Shown here in pieces: positions 29,736 through 39,130 of a stretch of 64,000 nt of DNA. Under the pieces are notes generated by a model. That model did not search any database. It was not told the DNA's origin and saw only the letters and a program-made list of their open reading frames with translations. Positions within the stretch are counted from its first letter, which is position 1. Each line of letters begins with the position of its first letter. Origin of the DNA: an uncultured Acetobacteraceae bacterium (GTDB taxonomy: Bacteria > Pseudomonadota > Alphaproteobacteria > Acetobacterales > Acetobacteraceae); NCBI GenBank assembly GCA_903895595.1, contig CAITUP010000099.1, positions 1 through 64,000 of the forward strand, written 5' to 3'. A program made the position numbers and the translations under genes.

Positions 29736-31132
29736 TGTCCGGGACTTCTGCTGCCCCCGCCAGCGAGCCTTTGCGGCGGTTCCTACAGGTGGCCCGAGGC
29801 GCGGGCTTGCGCGTCTCGGCCGCCGAGGGGATCGACGCGGCCCGTGCCGTGCAAATGATCGGCTACGCGGACCGCGACATTCTAAAGGATTCCCTCGGAC
29901 TGATCCTGGCGAAAACGCCGGAGGAAAAGGCCGCCTACGAGGAAGCGTTCGAGCTTTATTTCAAGCGCGACGATCTGGGTGCCCAGGACGAAGCCGAGTC
30001 GGACGAGCAGAAGCGCCCCTGGCAGCAGCAACAGGGCCAGCAGGGCGGTGAGGGCATGGGCGGCTCCGGCGGCCAATCGCTGGGGCAGCTACTGGAACAA
30101 GACGATCGCGCCGCCCTCGCAACCGCCATGGAACAAGCGGCGCGCGAGTCCGGCATCGAGAACATCCGCTTCTTCACGCAGAAAAACCTGTACGCGCGCC
30201 GCATCCTGGACCGGATGGGGCTGCGGCAGGTCGAACGCGACATGGAAGCGCTGCGGCAGTCCGGGACCCCGGAGGGTCTGGGTCGCGCGCAGTTCCTGGA
30301 AGGGCGTGTCGATCAATTACGGGATTCCGTCCGCGACTTCGTCGAACGTAATCTGATCCTGTTCGCCAAAGGCGAGACCGAGAAATTCCGCGAGGAACTG
30401 CTGAAATCCGCTCGGCTGTCGAACCTGGAACGCCGCGATCTCGACCGGATGCGGGTGCTGGTGCGACAGATGGCGAAGAAACTCGCTGCCCGCTATGCGA
30501 AAACCCGGCGTCGGCGACTGCGTGGGCAGCTGGATATTCGCCGCACCATGCGCCGGAACATGGGTTGGGGCGGCATTCCATTCATCACCGTGTGGAAACA
30601 GAAGCGGATCGAGAAGCCGCGGGTCATGGTGCTGTGCGACGTGTCCGGTTCGGTCGCGCCGATGTCGCAGTTCCTGCTGATGTTCCTGTACGCGCTAAAT
30701 GAGGCGTTATCGGATATTCGGTCCTTCGCCTTCGCCGGCTCGCTGATCGAGGTTTCCGAGATTTTGGAAAAGGAACCGGTCGAGCAGGCGATTACCAAAA
30801 TCATGGAGACGATCGGGTTCGGGTCCTCGAATTTCGGCAATTCCTTCGCCGATTTCGAGGACGGGTGGATGCAGCATGTCACCCCGAAAACGACGATCAT
30901 CATTTTGGGCGACGCGCGCGGCAACCGGACCGATCCTCGGACCGAGATCGTGTCGCGGATGTCGCAACGGTCGAAGCGGATTATCTGGCTGAACCCGGAA
31001 TATAAATCGGCTTGGGGGACGGGGGATTCGGATATGTACCGGTATGCGCCGTTCTGCAATCTGGTGACGGTGTGCAATACGCTCCGGCATTTGGAGCGGG
31101 CCATTACGGATATTCTGGAGGATGCGGTTTAG
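29735..31132 (+). CDS. VWA domain protein, CoxE family (module 1)
   Basis: RVMVLCDVSGSVAPMSQFLLMFLYALNEAL (MIDAS DxSxS); ...IIILGDARGNRTDPR; follows MoxR with ATG/TGA overlap. Confidence 0.88.
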   Translation: MSGTSAAPASEPLRRFLQVARGAGLRVSAAEGIDAARAVQMIGYADRDILKDSLGLILAKTPEEKAAYEEAFELYFKRDDLGAQDEAESDEQKRPWQQQQGQQGGEGMGGSGGQSLGQLLEQDDRAALATAMEQAARESGIENIRFFTQKNLYARRILDRMGLRQVERDMEALRQSGTPEGLGRAQFLEGRVDQLRDSVRDFVERNLILFAKGETEKFREELLKSARLSNLERRDLDRMRVLVRQMAKKLAARYAKTRRRRLRGQLDIRRTMRRNMGWGGIPFITVWKQKRIEKPRVMVLCDVSGSVAPMSQFLLMFLYALNEALSDIRSFAFAGSLIEVSEILEKEPVEQAITKIMETIGFGSSNFGNSFADFEDGWMQHVTPKTTIIILGDARGNRTDPRTEIVSRMSQRSKRIIWLNPEYKSAWGTGDSDMYRYAPFCNLVTVCNTLRHLERAITDILEDAV

Positions 31133-31144
31133 GCCGCATCCTCC
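31117..31144 (+). terminator. Hairpin terminator over stop codon of VWA gene
   Basis: GGAGGATGCGG tttagg CCGCATCCTCC followed by ATCTTT: perfect 11-bp stem. Confidence 0.7.
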
Positions 31145-31157
31145 ATCTTTCCGACTA

Positions 31158-31937
31158 TTACGCCGTCGCGCCGCCATCCACCGCCAACGCCACGCCCGTC
31201 ACGAACGAAGCCTCATCCGACAACAGGAACAACGCCGCGTTGGCGATTTCCTCGGGCTGGCCGGGGCGCCCCATGGGGGTCTGACCGGCGCGCTTCTGCA
31301 CAAGGGTTTCCGGGGTTTCGCCCGCCGGGAGCTGGCTATCCGGGCGTGCCACGAACACCCGCAACATCGGCGTATCGATCGGGCCGGGACACACAGCGTT
31401 CACCCGGATTTTCTCTTTCGCGTAGCGCTTGGACAGCCCGCGCACCATGCCGACAATGCCGAATTTCGCGACGTTGTAGACCGGGCTGAACTGCGATCCG
31501 ACCAAGCCCGACGTCGAAGCGGTAAACAGGATCGATCCGCCGCCGCGTGCCCGCAGTTCCGGTAAAGCGGCTTCGGTGGTGATCAGCACCGACTTCACGT
31601 TCAGGTTCATCGTAAAATCGTAATCGTTCCAGTCCAGACCCTCGATCGAGGCCGGGCCAGGGGAGCCGACATGGTTCCAGAGGAAATCCAGCGCGCCGAA
31701 GGCCTTCGTGGTTTCCCGCACGATGCCACGGGCGAAATCGTTGTCGGTCAGATCGCCGGACAGCGCGATGGCCTTGCCGCCCGCGTCGGTGATCGTTTTA
31801 ACCACGGCGGCGGCAGCCTCGGGGTTCAGATCGACCACCGCGACCGACGCGCCCTCTTTCGCGAAGCGGATGGCACCGGCGCGGCCCATGCCGGATCCGG
31901 CGGCAGTGACGATACCGATCTTGTTTTGCATACGCAT
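31158..31937 (-). CDS. SDR family oxidoreductase
   Basis: IGIVTAAGSGMGRAGAIRFAKEGASVAVVDLN...YNVAKFGIVGM; C-terminal VALAVDGGATA. Confidence 0.92.
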   Translation of the reverse strand: MRMQNKIGIVTAAGSGMGRAGAIRFAKEGASVAVVDLNPEAAAAVVKTITDAGGKAIALSGDLTDNDFARGIVRETTKAFGALDFLWNHVGSPGPASIEGLDWNDYDFTMNLNVKSVLITTEAALPELRARGGGSILFTASTSGLVGSQFSPVYNVAKFGIVGMVRGLSKRYAKEKIRVNAVCPGPIDTPMLRVFVARPDSQLPAGETPETLVQKRAGQTPMGRPGQPEEIANAALFLLSDEASFVTGVALAVDGGATA

Positions 31938-31941
31938 AATA

Positions 31942-32808
31942 TTAGACTCCTGCAGCCATTGGAAGACGTTCGTCCTTCGCCCATTCCGACAGCGACGCGT
32001 CGTAGATTTTCACGTTCTCGTGCCCCAGCATAATCAATGCCAGAGCGTCCGCGCTGGCCGCGATGCCTCCGCCGCAATAAGCAATGACGGGGCGATCCAT
32101 CGCGCCCACGGCGTCCAGTTTCGCCCGCAACCGATCGGCCGGCAGGAAGCAGTTGGTCGCGGGGTCCAGAAGATGCCCCGCCGGAACCGCGACGCTGCCG
32201 GGGATTTGCCCAGGGCGCCCGTACGTGCCGCCGGCATATTGCGCGGGCATCAAGGCATTCAGCGTGCAGACCGAGGCATCGCCCATCGCCGCGATCACCT
32301 CATCCTTGCCGACCATCAGGCCGCGTTCGGCTTGAACGGCGAACGTGCCGGCCGGACGCGACGCGCCCGCACCGGCTTCGGTCGGGCGGTTTTCCCGGCT
32401 CCATTTCTGCCAGCCGCCGTTCAGCACGGCGGCGTTGTCGTGGCCGAACTCGCGCAGCAGCCACCACACGCGCGTCGCCCACCAGGGGTTGGCGGTGCTG
32501 TATGCGATCACCCTCGTGTCGTTGCTAATGCCGAAGCGACGCATCGCCGAGGCGAAGCCTTCCGCGGTCGGGCGCATGAAGGCGAATTTCTGCGTCGTAT
32601 CGGACACGTCGCGCTGCACGTCGCAGAATTGCGCCCCGGCGACATGGCCGGCTTCGAATTCCTCGCGCGCCGGCTTGATCCGGTACGGACCGTTCGGCTG
32701 CGTCAACAGATGAACGGTGCAGTCCAGAACGACAACCTTGGGGTTGGCGAGGTTGTGTTCGAGCCAATCGGTCTCGACCAGAAATTCGGGATGAACGAAG
32801 CCGGTCAT
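31942..32808 (-). CDS. Sulfurtransferase (tandem rhodanese, 3-mercaptopyruvate/thiosulfate type)
   Basis: VVVLDCTVHLL..., GHVAGAQFCDVQRDVSDT, C-terminal active-site loop AYCGGGIAASADALAL. Confidence 0.88.
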   Translation of the reverse strand: MTGFVHPEFLVETDWLEHNLANPKVVVLDCTVHLLTQPNGPYRIKPAREEFEAGHVAGAQFCDVQRDVSDTTQKFAFMRPTAEGFASAMRRFGISNDTRVIAYSTANPWWATRVWWLLREFGHDNAAVLNGGWQKWSRENRPTEAGAGASRPAGTFAVQAERGLMVGKDEVIAAMGDASVCTLNALMPAQYAGGTYGRPGQIPGSVAVPAGHLLDPATNCFLPADRLRAKLDAVGAMDRPVIAYCGGGIAASADALALIMLGHENVKIYDASLSEWAKDERLPMAAGV

Positions 32809-32810
32809 GG

Positions 32811-33218
32811 TCAATGACCCGGTGCGAGTTCGGCCAGCTCGATCACCACATTGCCCGTCGCAGAGGGATCGAGGAACACGATCTTCGACCCGCCATGCCC
32901 GGTCTTCCAGGTGTCGCTCTGCAGCTTCACGTTTTTGGCCTTCAGTTCGGCGATGGCACCTTCGATGTCGTCCACTTCGAAGCAGATGTGGAACAGGCCG
33001 GTACCCTTTTCGGCGATCCATTTCGTCACGCCGGATTCCGGCCCCTGGCCTTCCAGCAATTCGATGTAGGTCTGCCCGACCGGCAGCATCGCGAGCTTGG
33101 TTTGGCCGATCTGTTCCTCGTATTCCAGGTCCAGACCGAACGTGTCGCGCATCAGTTCGAGCGACTGCTTCATCGAATCCACGGCGATGGCGATATGTTC
33201 GACGCGCTTGATTTTCAT
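32811..33218 (-). CDS. VOC protein, methylmalonyl-CoA epimerase-like
   Basis: MKIKRVEHIAIAVDSMKQSLELMRDTFGLDL...GTGLFHICFEVDDIEGAIAELK. Confidence 0.88.
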   Translation of the reverse strand: MKIKRVEHIAIAVDSMKQSLELMRDTFGLDLEYEEQIGQTKLAMLPVGQTYIELLEGQGPESGVTKWIAEKGTGLFHICFEVDDIEGAIAELKAKNVKLQSDTWKTGHGGSKIVFLDPSATGNVVIELAELAPGH

Positions 33219-33235
33219 TTTCTTGCTCCGTTTCC

Positions 33236-33991
33236 TCAGGAAATGGTGACGCCGGAATCGACCGGGTAGACGTGGCCGGTGACCTTGCGTGACTCATCGG
33301 ATGCCAGGAATACGGCCATGTCGGCGATATCCTCCGGCTCGATCAGCCCAACAAGATGCGAGTCCGCCAGCTTGCCCAGCGCCGCGTTGCCGGCAACCAG
33401 CGCGCGCACACGTTCCGTCATCGTCGCGGACGGAGCAATGGCGTTCACGCGGACCTTGGACGGCGCGAATTCCACCGCCATCGACCGTGTCATCGACGCG
33501 ACCCCGCCCTTCGCGGCGGTGTAGCAATCGCGCCCGGGAATGCCCATCAGCGCGACGTTGGACGACATGTTGATAACCGATCCGCCGCCGGACGCGATAA
33601 TCGCGGGAATACCGAATTTGCACGCCAGGAACGTGCCGAAAAGATCGAGCTTGATCACCCGCCAAAATTCGTCGATCGGCGCGTCCACCACGGTGTCGTC
33701 GACGTTGGTGGATCCGCCGGCATTATTGTGCAGCACATGCAGCGCGCCGTAATGCGCGACGCAGCGAGCAATCGCGGCCTGCATGCTCTCGGGGTCCGTC
33801 ACATCGGTGCGCACAAAGAAGGCGTCGCCGCCGGCTTGGGCGATGATGGCAACGGTCTGCTGTCCGGCGGCCTCGTTCAGTTCCGCGACCACGACTTTCG
33901 CGCCTTCGGCCGCCATTTTCTTCGCCGTCGCGCGGCCGATGCCGGTGCCGGACCCGGTGATGAGCGCGATTTTTCCTGCCAAGCGGGGCAT
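33236..33991 (-). CDS. SDR family oxidoreductase
   Basis: KIALITGSGTGIGRATAKKMAAEGAKVVVAE...YTAAKGGVASMTRSMAVEFAP. Confidence 0.92.
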   Translation of the reverse strand: MPRLAGKIALITGSGTGIGRATAKKMAAEGAKVVVAELNEAAGQQTVAIIAQAGGDAFFVRTDVTDPESMQAAIARCVAHYGALHVLHNNAGGSTNVDDTVVDAPIDEFWRVIKLDLFGTFLACKFGIPAIIASGGGSVINMSSNVALMGIPGRDCYTAAKGGVASMTRSMAVEFAPSKVRVNAIAPSATMTERVRALVAGNAALGKLADSHLVGLIEPEDIADMAVFLASDESRKVTGHVYPVDSGVTIS

Positions 33992-34010
33992 TTCGATTTC
34001 CTTCTCTTAT

Positions 34011-34064
34011 CGTCATGGTCGGGCCAATAGGATAAAGATGGCCGGGTCAGGCCCGGCCATGACG
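34011..34064. repeat. REP-like palindromic element (R3)
   Basis: CGTCATGGTCGGGCCAATAGGATAAAGATGGCCGGGTCAGGCCCGGCCATGACG; shares GGCCAATRGGATAAAGATGG with R2. Confidence 0.75.
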
Positions 34065-34073
34065 ATTATCCGG

Positions 34074-35252
34074 CTACCGGCTCAATTCCTTCGTCATATC
34101 GTCGATCCCGTTCACCGTCAGCGGGAACATGCGGCCTTCCATTACATCGTTTAGCATGTTGATCGACCGCACATGCCCCCAGCTTTGCTTCGGCGTTGGG
34201 TTCAGCCACGCGGAACGGCGGTAATGCCCTGTCAGGCGTTCCAGCCACACCGAACCCGCTTCCTCATTCCAGTGCTCGACCGATCCGCCGGCCATGTTGA
34301 TTTCGTACGGGCTCATCGCCCCGTCGCCAACGATCACAAGCTTGTAGTCCGGACCGTAGGTGCGCAGAACCTGCCACGTCGGGATCACTTCCTCATGCCG
34401 GCGTCGGTTGTTTTTCCACACCCGCTCGTACGGGCAGTTGTGGAAATAATAGTGTTCCAGATGTTTGAATTCCGAACGCGCGGCGGAGAAAAGTTCCTCG
34501 GTCAGCTTCACGTGATCGTCCATGGAGCCGCCGATATCCAGCAGCAGCAGCACTTTCACCGTGTTGTGCCGCTCCGGCACCATTTTCAGGTCCAAAGACC
34601 CGGCGTTTTTCGCCGTCGCCAAAATCGTGTCCGGCAAATCCAGTTCCGTCGCCGCGCCCTGCCGAGCGAAGCGGCGCAATCGGCGCAGCGCCAGCTTCAT
34701 ACCGCGGGTGCCGAGTTCGACGGTGTCGTCCAGGTCCTTGAATTCCCGCTTGTCCCACACCTTCACGGCGGTGCGGTTGCGGGATTTGTCCTGGCCGATG
34801 CGCACCCCTTCCGGGTTGGCACCGTATGCGCCGAACGGAGACGTTCCGGCGGTGCCGATCCATTTCGATCCGCCCTGGTGCCGGCTGTCCTGCTCCGCCA
34901 GCAGCTGTTTCAGCCGTTCCATCAACGCCTCGAAACCACCCAACGTCTCAATGGCAGCGACTTCCTCCGGCGTCAGGAATTTCTCAGCCAGTTTGCGCAG
35001 CCATTCCTCCGGCAGGTCCTGCACCTTCAGGACATCCGTCGGTTCCAGCCCCTTGAAGCAGGTCGCGAAAACCCGGTCGAACTTGTCCAGATGCCGCTCG
35101 TCCTTCACCAGGGTCGCGCGCGCCAGATAATAGAAATCGTCGACGCTGTAATCCGCGACGCCGGCCTTCATCGCCCCCATCAGCGTGAGGTATTCGGTGA
35201 TGGAGGCCGGCAGGCCCGCCGAACGCAAACCCAGGACGAGGTGCGAAAACAT
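34074..35252 (-). CDS. VWA domain protein, CoxE-like (module 2)
   Basis: VKVLLLLDIGGSMDDHVKLTEELFSAARSEFKHLEHYYFHNCPYE...; MIDAS-like DIGGSMD. Confidence 0.88.
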   Translation of the reverse strand: MFSHLVLGLRSAGLPASITEYLTLMGAMKAGVADYSVDDFYYLARATLVKDERHLDKFDRVFATCFKGLEPTDVLKVQDLPEEWLRKLAEKFLTPEEVAAIETLGGFEALMERLKQLLAEQDSRHQGGSKWIGTAGTSPFGAYGANPEGVRIGQDKSRNRTAVKVWDKREFKDLDDTVELGTRGMKLALRRLRRFARQGAATELDLPDTILATAKNAGSLDLKMVPERHNTVKVLLLLDIGGSMDDHVKLTEELFSAARSEFKHLEHYYFHNCPYERVWKNNRRRHEEVIPTWQVLRTYGPDYKLVIVGDGAMSPYEINMAGGSVEHWNEEAGSVWLERLTGHYRRSAWLNPTPKQSWGHVRSINMLNDVMEGRMFPLTVNGIDDMTKELSR

Positions 35253-36097
35253 CAGTTCCCCCGGCGCGCCAGGAAGGCCAGACGCTCGAAAAGATGCACG
35301 TCCTGCTCGTTTTTCAGCAGGGCGCCGTGCAGCGGCGGGATGACGACGTGCTTTTCGTTGGACCGAAGGGCGTCCGGGGGCAGGTCCTCGACCATCAGCA
35401 GCTTCAGCCAGTCCAGCAATTCCGACGTCGCCGGCTTCTTTTTCAGGCCGGGGACTTCGCGGATCTGGAAGAACACGTTCAGCGCCTCGCGCGCCAGATC
35501 CTTGCGAATATCCGGATAGTGGGTCTGGACGATCTTCTCCATCGTCTCCCGGTCCGGGAAGCGGATGTAGTGGAAGAAGCAGCGGCGCAGGAACGCGTCC
35601 GGCAGCTCTTTCTCATTGTTCGAGGTGATGATTACGATCGGCCGGTGACGGGCCGCGATGGTCTTGCGGGTCTCGTAGACGAAGAACTGCATGCGATCGA
35701 GTTCCAGCAGCAGATCGTTCGGGAACTCGATATCCGCTTTGTCGATCTCGTCGATCAGCACCAGGACCTGCTTCTCGGCCTCGAACGCATCCCAGAGTTT
35801 GCCGCGGACGATGTAGTTCGAAATGTCGCGCACGCGCTCATCGCCGAGCTGGCCGTCGCGCAGGCGGGACACGGCGTCGTATTCGTACAGGCCCTGCTGC
35901 GCCTTGGTGGTGGATTTAACGTGCCACTCGATCAGCGGTATGCCCAGCGACTGCGCGACCTCGTGCGCCAGCACGGTCTTGCCGGTGCCGGGTTCCCCCT
36001 TCACCAGCAGCGGGCGCTGCAGCGTCACGGCGGCGTTGACCGCGACTTCCAGGTCGCGGGAGGCGATATAACGTTCGGTACTCTTGAATCCGGCCAC
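35252..36097 (-). CDS. MoxR-type AAA+ ATPase (module 2)
   Basis: LLVKGEPGTGKTVLAHEVAQSLGIPLIEWHVKSTTKAQQGLYEYDAV...VLVLIDEIDKADIEFPNDLLLELD. Confidence 0.92.
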   Translation of the reverse strand: MAGFKSTERYIASRDLEVAVNAAVTLQRPLLVKGEPGTGKTVLAHEVAQSLGIPLIEWHVKSTTKAQQGLYEYDAVSRLRDGQLGDERVRDISNYIVRGKLWDAFEAEKQVLVLIDEIDKADIEFPNDLLLELDRMQFFVYETRKTIAARHRPIVIITSNNEKELPDAFLRRCFFHYIRFPDRETMEKIVQTHYPDIRKDLAREALNVFFQIREVPGLKKKPATSELLDWLKLLMVEDLPPDALRSNEKHVVIPPLHGALLKNEQDVHLFERLAFLARRGN

Positions 36098-36157
36098 GCT
36101 CGTGCGTCCTTCCTTATGGTCCCGCCGATTGTCGGGGGATTGGCGGGAATGGGCAAG

Positions 36158-36370
36158 TCAGGCCCCCGCGATCTCCCCCTCTGTCGGAAACCGGCCGGTC
36201 GCCTTCTTGGAATAGGCCAGCCGTCCATCGATAGAAATCTCGAACACGCCGCCACCCGATTTCTTCAGGACGACCTCGGCGCCGGGATGGGCACGCAGCA
36301 ACTGGTCACGGGCCGCACGGGCGCGTGGCTCATAGCCTCACATGCCGCAGTATTCGATTTCGATGCGCAT
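36158..36370 (-). CDS. SelW/Rdx-family selenoprotein (in-frame TGA = Sec at codon 11)
   Basis: Reverse strand: MRIEIEYCGMUGYEPRARAARDQLLRAHPGAEVVLKKSGGGVFEISIDGRLAYSKKATGRFPTEGEIAGA*, U = TGA at 36340-36338; matches the YCxxC-YEPRA...GGVFE...dG..i.SKK..GRFP pattern of SelT/W/H proteins. Absent from the ORF track because of the TGA. Confidence 0.85.
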
Positions 36371-36455
36371 GATGGGTCCTCCTTTTCACGGGAAAGAGCT
36401 TGGCATCGCGCCGCCGATTGGGCAAGGAAAGCGCGACGCAAACACCCAGGTGGCC

Positions 36456-37874
36456 ATGACCCAAATCGTTCCCGTGATTCTGTCCGGTGGCTCCGGCACC
36501 CGCCTGTGGCCGGTGTCGCGCGAAAGCTTCCCCAAGCAGCTCTGGCCGCTGGTGTCGGACCGGACGATGATCCAGGAAACCGCCCTACGCGCCAAAGGGC
36601 CCGATTTCGCGCCGCCGATCGTGGTGTGCAACCAGGAGCACCGGTTCCTGATCGCCGAACAGCTGCGCGGCGCCGGGATCGAGGGTGCTCGTATCGTGCT
36701 GGAACCCGTCGGTCGCAACAGCGCCCCCGCTATCGCCGCCGCCGCCGTGCTGGTCGCCGAGGAAAACCCTGACGCCGTCCTGTGGATGATGGCCGCCGAC
36801 GCCGCGATCGCCGACGTCCCCGCCTTGCTCATCGCGCTCGGGCATGCCGCCGCTGCCGCGCGCGCCGGCAAAATCGTGACGTTCGGCATGAAGCCGACAG
36901 CGCCGGAAATCGGCTACGGCTATATCGAACAAGGCCCCGAACTCCCGGGCCTGCCCGGTGTGCGCTCCGTCGCGCGCTTCCTGGAAAAGCCCGATGCCGC
37001 CACCGCCGCCGCGTTCGTCGCGGGCGGGCAGCATCTTTGGAACTCCGGCATGTTCGTCTTTACCGCCAGGACGCTGATGGAGGAGCTGGACACCCACGCC
37101 CCCGACGTGTTGCCCGCCGTCCGAGCATCCGTCGCGGCCCGGCACACCGATCTGGATTTCATCCGCCTCGGCGTGGAGCAATTCGCCGCCGGCCCGTCCA
37201 TCAGCCTCGACTACGCGGTCGCCGAGCGGACATCGCGCGCGGCCGTGGTGCCGGCGGATATCGGCTGGTCCGATGTGGGAAGCTGGAGCGCGCTGTGGGA
37301 ACTCGGCGCCAAGGACGCAGCGGGGAACGTGACTTTGGGCGATGTCGTGCTGGAAGGCGCGGAAAACTGCTACGTGCGGGCGGACAACAAGCTGGCGGCG
37401 GTAATCGGGCTGAAGGATGTCGTCCTGGTCTCGACCGAGGATGCCGTGCTGGCCATGCACCGCGACCACGCGCAGGACGTGAAGAAGATCGTCGACCGGC
37501 TGAAGGCGGCGGGGCGCTCGGAGGCGACCGCGCATAATCGCGGCCATCGCCCTTGGGGGTTTTACGAAAGCCTGATCCAGGGCGACCGGTTCCAGGTCAA
37601 GCGCATCGTGGTGCAGCCGGGGCGGCAGCTGTCGCTGCAAAGCCACTACCACCGCGCCGAACACTGGGTCGTGGTGAACGGCACCGCTCGGGTGACCCGC
37701 GACAGCGAAACGATGATCCTGCGGGAAAACGAGAGCGTCTATCTGCCGCTGGGGTGCGTGCACCGGCTGGAAAATCCGGGGAAAATCCCCCTGACTTTGA
37801 TCGAGGTGCAGGCGGGGGCGTATCTGGGAGAGGACGATATCGTCCGGTACGAGGATACATACGGGCGGGCCTAA
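36456..37874 (+). CDS. manC: Mannose-1-phosphate guanylyltransferase / mannose-6-phosphate isomerase
   Basis: VPVILSGGSGTRLWPVSRESFPKQLWPL...; C-terminal cupin RPWGFYESLIQGDRFQVKRIVVQPGRQLSLQSHYHRAEHWVVVNGTARV. Confidence 0.96.
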   Translation: MTQIVPVILSGGSGTRLWPVSRESFPKQLWPLVSDRTMIQETALRAKGPDFAPPIVVCNQEHRFLIAEQLRGAGIEGARIVLEPVGRNSAPAIAAAAVLVAEENPDAVLWMMAADAAIADVPALLIALGHAAAAARAGKIVTFGMKPTAPEIGYGYIEQGPELPGLPGVRSVARFLEKPDAATAAAFVAGGQHLWNSGMFVFTARTLMEELDTHAPDVLPAVRASVAARHTDLDFIRLGVEQFAAGPSISLDYAVAERTSRAAVVPADIGWSDVGSWSALWELGAKDAAGNVTLGDVVLEGAENCYVRADNKLAAVIGLKDVVLVSTEDAVLAMHRDHAQDVKKIVDRLKAAGRSEATAHNRGHRPWGFYESLIQGDRFQVKRIVVQPGRQLSLQSHYHRAEHWVVVNGTARVTRDSETMILRENESVYLPLGCVHRLENPGKIPLTLIEVQAGAYLGEDDIVRYEDTYGRA

Positions 37875-38434
37875 CGCCAGCCGGCGCCCTGGCACCACCC
37901 CGCGTCGTGCGCCGCCTGGCGGATCGCGACCTCGGCTTCCAGATGGCGGCCGTGGAACAGCGCCAGAACCGCGACGGCTGTCAGAACCAGCGGCCGTCCG
38001 CGGATCGTCGGCACCGTTCCGACGAACCGGGTCAGGCATAGCGCCCCGGTCAGCCCGATGCAGCCACCCATCGCGACCTCCGGCCAGGAATGGTAGTGCA
38101 GTCCCACCCGGGTTAGCCCGACGACAACAGCGACCACGAACACCACGCCGGCGATGGTACGCCGGCTGCGCCCGTACAGCGCCAGCAGACCTCCGGTTAC
38201 CACCGACGCCGCCGCGACATGGCCGCTCGGGCTTTGCAACGATACTGGGCCGAAGACCGAGCTACAGCCGAGAAACACCAGTTTCAGCGCCAGGATGACC
38301 GAAAACGTCAGCCCAATCGTCGCCAGCCAGAGCAATGCGCCCCGCCGCCAACCCTGCCACGCCAGGACCGCCGCCAGGGCGAAGACCAGCGGCAGCACCA
38401 CCGCCTGATCGGCGAAATCGGTTAGGAATTTCAT
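37871..38434 (-). CDS. PAP2-family phosphatase
   Basis: SLQSPSGHVAAASVVTG and RVGLHYHSWPEVAMGGCIG motifs; transmembrane helices. Confidence 0.85.
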   Translation of the reverse strand: MKFLTDFADQAVVLPLVFALAAVLAWQGWRRGALLWLATIGLTFSVILALKLVFLGCSSVFGPVSLQSPSGHVAAASVVTGGLLALYGRSRRTIAGVVFVVAVVVGLTRVGLHYHSWPEVAMGGCIGLTGALCLTRFVGTVPTIRGRPLVLTAVAVLALFHGRHLEAEVAIRQAAHDAGWCQGAGWR

Positions 38435-38539
38435 GCGTGACTGGGGGGTACGGGCGCGGAGATAGCGGTGTTACGGGCGCGATGGCTTTCCTTTCCCGCC
38501 ATGACGGGTTTTGAGCGTCTTATCTCCAACGCACCGCAA

Positions 38540-39130
38540 CTACCCACGATCCGGCACCGCCCAAGCACGCCCCGTTCGGTCCGCCGCCTCGAACGCGGCA
38601 ATCGCGTCGTTGTTGGCGAGTGTCAGGCCGATATCGTCCAACCCCTCCAGCAGGCAGCGCTTTCGAAACGGATCAATCTCGAACGCATAGACGCTGTTGG
38701 CGGCACGGACCTGCTGGTTTGCCAGATCGACCGTGATATCCGCCCCCTCCACCACGGCCGCCCGCAACTCGGCGCAGCGTTCCTCCGGCAGGATCACCGT
38801 CAGCAGGCCGTTCTTGCTGGCGTTACCCGCGAAAATGTCGCCGAAGCTCGGGGCGATCACGCAGCGGATTCCGGCATCGCCCAGAGCGTACACCGCGCCC
38901 TCCCGCGACGACCCACACCCGAAATTGGCGGCGCCAATCAGAATTTCCGGGTTCCCTGTCGGGCCCAGCGGAAAATCCGGCTCCGCGCGCCGCACGTCGT
39001 GGAACAGGAAGTTGTTGTAGCCGTCGGAACGCGGCTTCCTCAAAAACCGAGCAGGAATGATTTGATCGGTATCGATGTTGGGGCGATCGAGGGCGACGGC
39101 GAGCCCCGAGACGGTAGCGAACGGCTTCAT
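38540..39130 (-). CDS. leuD: 3-isopropylmalate dehydratase small subunit (or paralog)
   Basis: LDRPNIDTDQIIPARFLRKPRSDGYNNFLFHDVRR...NFGCGSSREGAVYALGDAGIRCVIAPSFGDIF. Confidence 0.93.
   Translation of the reverse strand: MKPFATVSGLAVALDRPNIDTDQIIPARFLRKPRSDGYNNFLFHDVRRAEPDFPLGPTGNPEILIGAANFGCGSSREGAVYALGDAGIRCVIAPSFGDIFAGNASKNGLLTVILPEERCAELRAAVVEGADITVDLANQQVRAANSVYAFEIDPFRKRCLLEGLDDIGLTLANNDAIAAFEAADRTGRAWAVPDRG

Noticed and set aside
36338-36340. TGA in the SelW-like gene as a simple nonsense mutation
   Set aside because: Kept as a selenocysteine candidate instead: the TGA sits exactly at the second redox Cys of CxxC and the rest of the protein is intact; pseudogene remains the alternative to test.
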